From JADCRZ01 sp037718865 (GTDB taxonomy: Bacteria > Bacteroidota > Bacteroidia > Chitinophagales > Chitinophagaceae): DNA of 64,000 bases. How positions within the stretch are numbered: position 1 is the first letter of the stretch; each line of letters starts with the position of its first letter. The position numbers and the translations under genes were made by a program. Location of the stretch: NCBI GenBank assembly GCA_037718865.1, contig JBBJMP010000001.1, positions 496,001 through 560,000 of the forward strand, given 5' to 3'. Below are positions 8,007 through 14,766 of the stretch, piece after piece. Under the pieces are notes generated by a model. The model was not told the origin of the DNA, searched no databases, and saw nothing but the letters and a program-made list of their open reading frames with translations.

Positions 8007-9086
8007 CTATTTTACATCGAAATCAACCACCAGATGCTCGCTGCGTGGATGCGACTGGCAGGTGAGGATATAACCGGCTTCTATTTCATCAGGTTCCAAC
8101 GCATAGTTTGCATCCATTTCAATGCTGCCTTCCAGTAGCTTTGCCCTGCAGGTACTGCATACACCACCCTTACAGGCATATGGCAGATCTGCGCCTTCCT
8201 GTAAAGCTGCATCCAGAATAGAGAACGAATCGTAAGGCAATGCAAAATGCAGAGTATGCCCGTCCAGGTTAAGGATTACCCTGCTGAGTTTTCCTTTGTA
8301 CGTGCTTTTTTCCGCCACCAACTTTTTTTCATTCATTGCCCGGTCTTGCCCGGGTACAGTGAACAGCTCAACATGTATTTTTCGTTTATCCACGTCCGTT
8401 TGCGTTAAATAAGAGGCTACACTATATATCATCTTTTCTGGTCCGCAAAGGAAGAATTCATCGCACAATCCGAAGTCGATCAGCCTGGTCAATTCCCTGC
8501 ACTTATCAGCGTTTAGCCTACCCTGATTGACCGGGGCATCGGTGATCTCGCGGCTTAGAACGTGATAAACACTAAACCGCTCCATGAATTTGTTTTTCAA
8601 CGCTTCCAGCGCTTCCCTGAAGATGATGGAGGAACGGCTACGGTTACCATAAACCAGCGTAAACCTGCTTTTTGGCTCCGTAAAAAGAGTTGTTTTAATG
8701 ATCGAGATCACAGGAGTGATCCCGCTTCCAGCGGCAAAAGCAATATAATTTTTTGCCTGTCCGGAATGTAGTTCGGTTGAAAATTTTCCTGAAGGAGGCA
8801 GCACTTCAAGTATGTCCCCTTTTTTTAATTGTTCGTTGGCAAATACTGAAAATTGTCCGGAGGCTAATTTCTTAACCGCTATCCTCAACTCATTATCAAA
8901 CGGACTGCTGCAGATAGAATAGGATCGACGTACTTCTTCCCCATCGATGTGCCTTTTTATCGTGATATTTTGTCCCTGCCTGAACTGAAATTCCTGCTTC
9001 CACCGGTCAGGTATATCGAAAGATATGGATACACAATCCGGCGTTTCTTTCCTGACCTCTTTTATATGTAATGACCTGAAATGCAC
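8007..9086 (-). CDS. paaE: PaaE, reductase of phenylacetyl-CoA epoxidase
   Basis: A 359-residue flavodoxin-reductase-type protein that passes electrons from NADPH to PaaA. The FAD-binding domain shows RRSYSICSSP (about residues 53-62), the nucleotide-binding domain GSGITPVISI (about 119-128), and the C-terminus is a plant-type 2Fe-2S ferredoxin with ACKGGVCSTCRAKLLEG and a fourth Cys in ILTCQSHP. Start is GTG at 9084-9086. It follows the tetR gene by 24 bp and is separated from paaA by 138 bp containing a new promoter, so paaE belongs with the regulator's transcript and not with the other subunits. Confidence 0.92.
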   Translation of the reverse strand: MHFRSLHIKEVRKETPDCVSISFDIPDRWKQEFQFRQGQNITIKRHIDGEEVRRSYSICSSPFDNELRIAVKKLASGQFSVFANEQLKKGDILEVLPPSGKFSTELHSGQAKNYIAFAAGSGITPVISIIKTTLFTEPKSRFTLVYGNRSRSSIIFREALEALKNKFMERFSVYHVLSREITDAPVNQGRLNADKCRELTRLIDFGLCDEFFLCGPEKMIYSVASYLTQTDVDKRKIHVELFTVPGQDRAMNEKKLVAEKSTYKGKLSRVILNLDGHTLHFALPYDSFSILDAALQEGADLPYACKGGVCSTCRAKLLEGSIEMDANYALEPDEIEAGYILTCQSHPRSEHLVVDFDVK

Positions 9087-9110
9087 GAATGTTTAATGTT
9101 TAATGACTGA

Positions 9111-9716
9111 TTATTTAAACGCTGTAGACGATTTTAATCCCTCTACAAGGATCATCACCATGTTCTCTTCCAGCAGCTCCGCACTGATTTTTTTCCGACT
9201 GCGATGCCACGACTCAATACCGCTTACTGCATGCAACATAATCAAAACGGCCGTTGGAGCATCCATCTGTTTGATCTCGTTTTTTTTTATCCCTTCTTCA
9301 ATAATAGTAGCAAAACGTTTACGGTAAACACGCCGTTGATGCTGATAATCGGAAAGATAAGGATCGGTAAGGTGTTTCCATTCACGATCGCTTACATATA
9401 CATTTTCATACCGGTAGATCATTTGTTTTATGTGAAATCGCAACAGGGCCTCCACTTTTTCAATAGCATACTGGTGAATGGTATCTACCTGTTCTATATT
9501 GACAGTAAATTCATTGGCCACCTTAAAACAAATTTCCTGCAGGAGTTCTGACTTAGAACGAATATGATTGTATAAACTGGCCGCCTCTACACCTACCTGC
9601 TCGGCCAGGTCGCGCATCGACGTGGCACTGAAACCCTTTTCATGAAATAGCCTGGCGGCAGTTTCCACGATGATTTCTTTCTTGGTACCGTTTTTAGTAC
9701 TTTTTATTTTGGCCAT
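9111..9716 (-). CDS. TetR-family regulator, probable paa repressor
   Basis: A 201-residue TetR-family protein. The N-terminal helix-turn-helix is clear: IIVETAARLFHEKGFSATSM, then RDLAEQVGVEAASLYNHIRSK. The rest is a helical ligand-binding domain with no recognisable signature. Its place directly before paaE, and palindromes in front of itself and of paaA, make it the likely phenylacetyl-CoA-responsive repressor (PaaR role), autoregulated. The ligand is inferred from context. ATG at 9716. Confidence 0.85.
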   Translation of the reverse strand: MAKIKSTKNGTKKEIIVETAARLFHEKGFSATSMRDLAEQVGVEAASLYNHIRSKSELLQEICFKVANEFTVNIEQVDTIHQYAIEKVEALLRFHIKQMIYRYENVYVSDREWKHLTDPYLSDYQHQRRVYRKRFATIIEEGIKKNEIKQMDAPTAVLIMLHAVSGIESWHRSRKKISAELLEENMVMILVEGLKSSTAFK

Positions 9717-9724
9717 ACAGTCGA

Positions 9725-9755
9725 CAAAGATAACACAAACTAACGGTCGTTAGTT
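9725..9755 (-). promoter_or_regulatory. tetR promoter element and palindromic operator
   Basis: On the minus strand TATCTTTG (9732-9725) is an exact TAnnTTTG -7 element 9 nt before the tetR ATG region. Immediately upstream is the palindrome AACTAACG-GT-CGTTAGTT (9738-9755), eight perfect bp per arm. Its core CTAACGGTCGTTAG (9740-9753) fits the Thermus PaaR consensus as I recall it. Binding here would occlude the promoter and give autoregulation. No good -33 TTG is seen. Confidence 0.65.
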
Positions 9756-9810
9756 AAGTGCAGCGGATTCGTAGATGCTATAAGGTGTATGGAAACAGCT
9801 GAAATGTTGA

Positions 9811-9828
9811 ATCTGTAAATCTGCGGCA
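9811..9828. repeat. Single arm of the ATCTGCGAATCTGCGGC repeat family
   Basis: ATCTGTAAATCTGCGGCA differs in two bases from the arm of the hairpin at 662-704. No second arm is present. It lies in the divergent gap between tetR and the PfkB kinase gene. A TAGGTTTG at 9882-9889 in the same gap may be a -7 element for the kinase gene. Confidence 0.5.
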
Positions 9829-9969
9829 GTAATCTCTCTCAAACAAAGTTCAATACAGCAATGCAAACCAGAAAAATAAATTAGGTTTGCACCACTTTGC
9901 CTCATACCCAGGGGGCTTTGTCATGAACCAATACTATAATTCCTGATGGGGCAGGGTAAACTTTATACT

Positions 9970-10893
9970 ATGTCTTTGATCGTTGTAGGCTCAATGGCCT
10001 TTGATGCCATCGAAACTCCGTTTGGCAAAAGTGATAAAATTGTAGGTGGAGCAGCCACTTATATAGCATGGAGTGCATCAAACTTTACCAAACCAATAAA
10101 ACAGATCTCTGTAGTAGGAGGCGATTTTCCTCAGGAAGAACTTGATGCCTTGCAAGCAAGAGGCGTCGACCTGGAAGGTGTGCAGATCAAAAAGGATCAG
10201 AAATCATTTTTTTGGAGCGGCAGATACCATTTAGATATGAACACCCGCGATACGTTGGAAACCCAACTGAACGTGCTGGGAGAGTTTCAGCCCGTTGTTC
10301 CCGAAAGTTACCAGGGCGCTGATTTCCTTATGCTTGGCAATTTGTTGCCGACCGTTCAATTGAGCGTCATTCAACAATTAATACAACGGCCTAAGCTTAT
10401 TGTGCTGGATACAATGAATTTCTGGATGGAAAGTGCTATGCCTGACCTGAAAAAGGTGTTGGAACAGGTAGATGTGCTGATGGTAAATGACAGCGAGGCG
10501 AGGCAATTGAGCGCCCAGTTTTCTTTGGTAAGAGCCGCAAAAGAAATTATGCAAATGGGGCCTAAATATCTGATCATAAAAAAGGGCGAACACGGTGCTT
10601 TATTGTTTCATGGAAACCAGGTTTTCTTTGCCCCAGCGCTGCCATTGGAAGACGTGTTTGACCCTACCGGTGCTGGAGACACTTTTGCAGGTGGATTTAT
10701 AGGACATATTGCGCATACTAAAGACATCTCTTTCGAAAATATGAAAACGGCAATCATTGTAGGTTCAGCTATGGCCAGCTACTGCGTAGAAAAATTTGGC
10801 ACGATACGCTTAAAAGAGATTACCCGTAAAGACATTGATGAACGTATACGTGAGTTTGTGCAATTGGTGAATTTTGACATTGCACTGGTATAA
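9970..10893 (+). CDS. PfkB-family carbohydrate/nucleoside kinase
   Basis: A 307-residue ribokinase-fold kinase. The N-terminus SLIVVGSMAFDAIETPFG and the GGAATYIAWSAS block are typical, and the C-terminal PfkB signature DPTGAGDTFAGGFIGH (Asp as catalytic base, GAGD anion hole) is intact. Substrate cannot be read from the sequence; ribose, adenosine and fructose-type substrates are all possible. ATG at 9970 (MSLIVVGS) is preferred to an upstream ATG at 9946 because homology starts there. It stands alone, with a weak -7-like TAGGTTTG about 80 nt upstream. Confidence 0.85.
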   Translation: MSLIVVGSMAFDAIETPFGKSDKIVGGAATYIAWSASNFTKPIKQISVVGGDFPQEELDALQARGVDLEGVQIKKDQKSFFWSGRYHLDMNTRDTLETQLNVLGEFQPVVPESYQGADFLMLGNLLPTVQLSVIQQLIQRPKLIVLDTMNFWMESAMPDLKKVLEQVDVLMVNDSEARQLSAQFSLVRAAKEIMQMGPKYLIIKKGEHGALLFHGNQVFFAPALPLEDVFDPTGAGDTFAGGFIGHIAHTKDISFENMKTAIIVGSAMASYCVEKFGTIRLKEITRKDIDERIREFVQLVNFDIALV

Positions 10894-10920
10894 TACAAAA
10901 GGTAGATTGGTTGACGCAGG

Positions 10921-11091
10921 TTATCCGTATACGCCAATAGTATCGGTTGCGGTCCAACCCAGGTGGTTAGCCGTTACAATCCATTCTTCCATAATTATCT
11001 GCACATTTTCAACTGCTTCAGCAAATGAATTACTATGAAAGACTTACCTGCATTACTCCAGTTAAACGTGAATGGTGTACTTATTGCTCAT
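10921..11091 (-). pseudogene. Remnant of a HicB-type antitoxin gene
   Basis: In one minus-strand frame ATG 11091 reads MSNKYTIHV, then three stops within seven codons, then an open stretch SNSFAEAVENVQIIMEEWIV followed by TANHLGW to a stop at 10921. The second block resembles the conserved HicB pattern (..T(Y/F)EEALENVE.IIEEWIETAKELG..), and the first resembles its N-terminal KYTI strand, with the central VPELPGC part missing. This suggests a decayed antitoxin with an internal deletion. No hicA toxin gene is visible beside it. The rest of the 10894-11289 gap holds only a -7 element. Confidence 0.4.
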
Positions 11092-11260
11092 GGCGATTTG
11101 TTTTACCGAGTACTATCAATCATGGTGTAAAATTCATACAGTAATATCCTGTTTCAAAGTGAATAACGCATGAACTGTTATTGCGTGTGCTGAAGTGAAG
11201 GAGGCGATCATATATAGATTTCCGTATTAACGCATAGTAGTATTATTAAAACATATTAAG

Positions 11261-11268
11261 TAATTTTG
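11261..11268 (+). promoter_or_regulatory. -7 element of fatty acid hydroxylase gene
   Basis: TAATTTTG is an exact TAnnTTTG match 22 nt before the ATG at 11290. No TTG is found at the normal -33 distance, so strength is uncertain. Between 11092 and 11260 I see no gene. Confidence 0.4.
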
Positions 11269-11289
11269 TATAGCCCAAAAATATCATTG

Positions 11290-11946
11290 ATGAAATTTGA
11301 AAAAATATATAATAAAGGTCAGGCAAAGCTGTTCGAAAGCCAGTATGTCGAAATGCTGACTAAAACTCATCCCGTGGTAATCTGGGGTATGTACCTGCCG
11401 GTGGTCGTCTGGATGTTATACCGGAGTTTTATGAATGCTAACTATTCCCTGGTCTATATAACGCTGATTTTTCTGAGCGGCATGCTGTTCTGGACCTTTT
11501 TTGAATATCTTATGCACCGGTTTGCATTTCATTTCGTAGCAGATAGTCCTAAAGCACAGCGTTTTATTTACGTATTACACGGCAATCATCATGAATACCC
11601 CAGGGATAAAGAGCGACTGTTTATGCCACCCGTTCCAAGCTTTATCATTGCCTCCATTATTTTTGCTATATTATTACCGATTTTGGGTAACAACGTATTT
11701 ATGTTTTTTCCCGGTTTTTTATCAGGTTACCTCATGTATGGTACCATGCATTTTGCTATCCATGCCTGGAATCCCCCGTATAAATGGATGAAATCGCTGT
11801 GGAGAAATCACCACCTTCACCACTACAAAAATGAACGGCAGGGTTTTGGGGTAAGCACCACATTGTGGGACCGGGTTTTTGGCACTATGTTCGACCTGTC
11901 GAAAGAAAAAGAAGACAAAGAGAAAGTACGTGAACTGATGTATTAA
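11290..11946 (+). CDS. Fatty acid hydroxylase superfamily, integral membrane
   Basis: A 218-residue membrane di-iron enzyme of the sterol desaturase/fatty acid 2-hydroxylase superfamily. The histidine boxes are EYLMHRFAFH (His76 and His81), LHGNHHEYP (His97, His100, His101), HFAIH (about 153-157) and NHHLHHY (about 172-178). Four hydrophobic helices are visible, at about residues 28-47, 53-71, 117-136 and 138-153. By family it hydroxylates a fatty acyl chain, perhaps of a sphingolipid, which Bacteroidota make; the substrate is inference. ATG at 11290 is chosen over an in-frame TTG at 11266 that overlaps the -7 element. Confidence 0.85.
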   Translation: MKFEKIYNKGQAKLFESQYVEMLTKTHPVVIWGMYLPVVVWMLYRSFMNANYSLVYITLIFLSGMLFWTFFEYLMHRFAFHFVADSPKAQRFIYVLHGNHHEYPRDKERLFMPPVPSFIIASIIFAILLPILGNNVFMFFPGFLSGYLMYGTMHFAIHAWNPPYKWMKSLWRNHHLHHYKNERQGFGVSTTLWDRVFGTMFDLSKEKEDKEKVRELMY

Positions 11947-11972
11947 TAATTCATTAAGGTAGGGAGCCTCAT

Positions 11973-12749
11973 TTAAAATTTCTCTACTACGCCAAGTCCG
12001 AACAAGGCAAAATCGTATTTAACCGGGTCCTCTTTGTCCAGTTTGCGCAGATTGCCGGTCAATTCCAGTGCAGCCTGCCAGTCGATCCGATCGCGTTGAA
12101 GTAAATGAAAATGCTTAGCCACTCTGGCCACATGTACATCGATAGGGCAGATAAGCTGAAAAGAAGCAAGGTTGTTCCAGATGCCAAAGTCAACCCCTTT
12201 ATTGTCTTTGCGGATCATCCACCGAAGAAACATGTTTAAACGCTTGCAGGTAGACTTTTTTGCAGGCGAAGCAATATGTTTGTGGGTACGGGGAGGAACA
12301 TCTTCCAGGGAAAAAAAATACCTGTAGAAACTATTCAATGCATTCTCGATATTCCGGTCTTTTCGTTTCCAGCCCTGAATAAATGCTGTTTCTAAGGTAT
12401 CACTATACTGGTAGTGATTATGGAAGAATGCTATAAAGTATAAGAGGTCAGTGGCATTGAAGGTCCTGTGTTTGAAATAAACCAACTTTTTAAGGTCGTT
12501 TGGCTGATGATTTAAAATAAAATCATAGGGAGCATAGTCCATCATCGCCATCAATTGCCGGCTTTTGTTGATGATTATTTTACGGTTACCCCAGGAAAAT
12601 ATGGCAGCGAACAATCCGGCAATCTCAATATCCTGCTTCAGCGTAAAGAGGTGCGGAATACTGATTGGGTCATCCTTAATAAATGATGGTTGATTGTATT
12701 GGTCCACCTTTAGATTTAAAAAGCGTATTAGTTGTTGTCGTCCCTTCAT
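11973..12749 (-). CDS. TIGR02757 family protein
   Basis: A 258-residue protein of the TIGR02757 family, conserved in Bacteroidota and some other groups, function not established. Typical stretches are VDQYNQPSFIKDDPISIPHLF near the N-terminus, IFSWGNRKIIINKSRQLM, a central RKDNKGVDFGIWN and CPIDVHVARVAKHFHLL near the C-terminus, which recalls helix-hairpin-helix DNA glycosylase-like folds. ATG 12747-12749 (MKGRQQLIRFLNLKV) is preferred; a longer frame would start inside the tandem repeat at 12798-12833. It follows the trans-sulfuration gene by about 80 bp. Confidence 0.8.
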   Translation of the reverse strand: MKGRQQLIRFLNLKVDQYNQPSFIKDDPISIPHLFTLKQDIEIAGLFAAIFSWGNRKIIINKSRQLMAMMDYAPYDFILNHQPNDLKKLVYFKHRTFNATDLLYFIAFFHNHYQYSDTLETAFIQGWKRKDRNIENALNSFYRYFFSLEDVPPRTHKHIASPAKKSTCKRLNMFLRWMIRKDNKGVDFGIWNNLASFQLICPIDVHVARVAKHFHLLQRDRIDWQAALELTGNLRKLDKEDPVKYDFALFGLGVVEKF

Positions 12750-12797
12750 ATCGTTTACCTTAACCCGAACACCTCCCTGGAGGGGATGTTCCATTAC

Positions 12798-12833
12798 ATC
12801 CGCCCATCCGCACATTTGCACATCCGCACATTA
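12798..12833. repeat. TGTGCGGA 8-bp tandem repeat at gene 3' end
   Basis: On the minus strand, directly at the stop codon of the trans-sulfuration gene, units TGTGCGGA, TGTGCAAA, TGTGCGGA and TGGGCGGA follow one another. The 16-mer TAATGTGCGGATGTGC (12833-12818) recurs exactly at the 3' end of purN (60500-60515). Confidence 0.8.
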
Positions 12834-13979
12834 TCCAATAGCCTGTTCCAAATCAGCCACGAGGTCCTCAGCATCTTCAATGCCCACACTTAAACGGATC
12901 AGGGAATCGGATAAGCCATTTTTTATCCTTTCTTCTCTGGGTATGGAAGCATGTGTCATAGACGCTGGGTGATTGATCAGTGATTCCACACCTCCCAGGC
13001 TTTCAGCCAGCGAAAATATTTTAGTAGATGATAAAACTTTCATGGCTGCCTCGTAACTGTCGTCTTTTAGTGTAAAACTCATCATGCCTCCAAAATCGCG
13101 CATCTGTTTTTTTGCCACCGCATAGCCCGGGTGGTCCTCGAATCCGCACCAGTATACCTGCTCGCATTTTCCGGAGTTTCGCAACCAGTGCGCAACGATT
13201 GAACCGTTCTCACAATGCTGTTTCATACGGACGTGCAGGGTCTTAATACCTCGAAGTACCAGGAAGCAGTCCATAGGACCTGGAACTGCACCACAACTCT
13301 TTTGCAGAAAATACAATTTATCTCTGAGTTCAGTATCATTCATCACGAGGCAGCCCTGAATAACATCACTATGCCCACCCAGGTACTTGGTAGCCGAATG
13401 CATGACTATATCTGCACCAAGGTCTAACGGGTTTTGCAAATAGGGAGAAGCAAATGTATTATCAACGCAGATCAAAATCGGATGTTGGCTAACCATTGCA
13501 GCCACAGCAGCGATATCAACAATATTCATCAACGGGTTAGTAGGCGTTTCAAGCCAGATCAGTCGGGTGTTATGATTAATCAAAGGCCTTATGCTTTCAG
13601 GATCCTGCATATCCGTATAGTGAAATTTGATACCATACTTTTCGAATACTTTTGTGAATAACCGGTAGGTACCGCCATACATATCACTAGCCGCAATAAC
13701 TTCATCTCCAGGCTGTAATAATTTTATAACAGCATCCGTTGCCGCAACACCACTCCCGAATGCCAGGCCGTATTTACCGTTTTCTATAACGGCAAAGGCT
13801 CTTTCCAGGGCGCTTCTTGTAGGATTCTGCGAACGGGCGTATTCATAACCCTTATGCTGGCCAGGAGCAGACTGCACATAAGTTGACGTTTGATAAATCG
13901 GCGTCATAATAGCACCGGTGGACGGATCCGGTTCAGCTCCTGCACGGATATATTTTGTGGCAATTTTCATGTTAGACAT
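12831..13979 (-). CDS. Cys/Met metabolism PLP enzyme (cystathionine gamma-synthase/lyase type)
   Basis: A 382-residue fold-type I PLP enzyme of trans-sulfuration. Visible are YEYARSQNPTRSALERAFA, AFGSGVAATDAVI, SDMYGGTYRLF, ETPTNPLMN, DNTFASPYLQNP and the PLP-lysine site HSATKYLGGHSD. Such enzymes act as cystathionine gamma-synthase, cystathionine gamma-lyase or methionine gamma-lyase; the sequence alone does not let me choose, though the overall look is of MetB/MccB. ATG 13977-13979 starts MSNMKIATKYIR; a TTG two codons earlier is less likely. It lies on the minus strand, before the TIGR02757 gene. Confidence 0.87.
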   Translation of the reverse strand: MSNMKIATKYIRAGAEPDPSTGAIMTPIYQTSTYVQSAPGQHKGYEYARSQNPTRSALERAFAVIENGKYGLAFGSGVAATDAVIKLLQPGDEVIAASDMYGGTYRLFTKVFEKYGIKFHYTDMQDPESIRPLINHNTRLIWLETPTNPLMNIVDIAAVAAMVSQHPILICVDNTFASPYLQNPLDLGADIVMHSATKYLGGHSDVIQGCLVMNDTELRDKLYFLQKSCGAVPGPMDCFLVLRGIKTLHVRMKQHCENGSIVAHWLRNSGKCEQVYWCGFEDHPGYAVAKKQMRDFGGMMSFTLKDDSYEAAMKVLSSTKIFSLAESLGGVESLINHPASMTHASIPREERIKNGLSDSLIRLSVGIEDAEDLVADLEQAIG

Positions 13980-14285
13980 TATCAAATTTATGGATCGTTA
14001 AACAAACTTCGCAAAGGTGACGAATTCTTCTCAACTAATCCGGGCAATCTGACGTAGCACATCAGCTAGTAAGTACGAAAAAAATCGTTGATCATTTCCG
14101 TATTTCCAGTTTAACAAAAACTTATCCCGGAATTACCATTCTGGCACATGAAAACGCAAGGGAATTTAATACGTAATAAGTCCATTTTTTCACCTTTTTT
14201 TTACTGCTCAGGGTTTCCGGTACCTGTTTGTTATAAAACCATTTACCAGTTATCAATTTGTTCCGTATTGTTTGTTACTGCAGGA

Positions 14286-14293
14286 TACTTTTG
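14286..14293 (+). promoter_or_regulatory. -7 element before the PepSY-like protein gene
   Basis: TACTTTTG, an exact TAnnTTTG match 39 nt before ATG 14332; no TTG at standard spacing. The surrounding 13980-14331 gap (352 bp) between divergent genes is AT-rich and otherwise shows no gene or strong hairpin. Confidence 0.45.
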
Positions 14294-14331
14294 ACTCATC
14301 ATCATTTAATCAATACTATAAAATTATTTTT

Positions 14332-14763
14332 ATGAAAAAGACCTTGTTAAGCCTTGCCTTTATCATGCTTATGGTAACAGCATTCGCAACTCCCCCTAAT
14401 GAAAAGGTATTAAAAATATTTCAGGCCACATTTAAAAGCCCTGAAGAAGTAAAATGGTATGACCATGCTGATCATTTCGATGTAAGCTTTGTCCAATCAG
14501 GCATTCGCTCGAACGTCCGATACGACAAAGATGGTAGTTTTATGAGTTCGACCAGGTATTATAGCGAACAACAACTGCCCACTAATATACTTACCAAGTT
14601 GAAAAACCGATATTCAGACAAGAAGATTTTCGGTGTCACAGAAATCACCAGCAGCGAAGAAATTAATTTCTATGTTAAGCTGGAAGATGATAAGAACTGG
14701 ACCACCCTGAAAATAAACACTAACGGTCATATACAGGTCTACGAAAAATATAAAAAGGCTTAA
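14332..14763 (+). CDS. Secreted PepSY-like protein
   Basis: A 143-residue exported protein: MKKTLLSLAFIMLMVTAFA is a clear signal peptide with cleavage near Ala-Thr at residue 19-20. The mature part, with EKVLKIFQATFKSPEEVKWY, DVSFVQSGIRSNVRYDKDGSF and a second FYVKLEDDKNWTTLKINTNGHI block, has the repeated beta-beta pattern of PepSY-like (DUF2874-type) periplasmic proteins common in Bacteroidota. Function is unknown. ATG 14332 is chosen for the signal peptide. It converges on the asparagine synthetase gene with 3 bp between the stops. Confidence 0.7.
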   Translation: MKKTLLSLAFIMLMVTAFATPPNEKVLKIFQATFKSPEEVKWYDHADHFDVSFVQSGIRSNVRYDKDGSFMSSTRYYSEQQLPTNILTKLKNRYSDKKIFGVTEITSSEEINFYVKLEDDKNWTTLKINTNGHIQVYEKYKKA

Positions 14764-14766
14764 TGC

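Noticed and set aside
11162..11182. AATAAC...GTTATT short inverted repeat upstream of the fatty acid hydroxylase gene
   Set aside because: Six-bp arms in AT-rich DNA are expected by chance.
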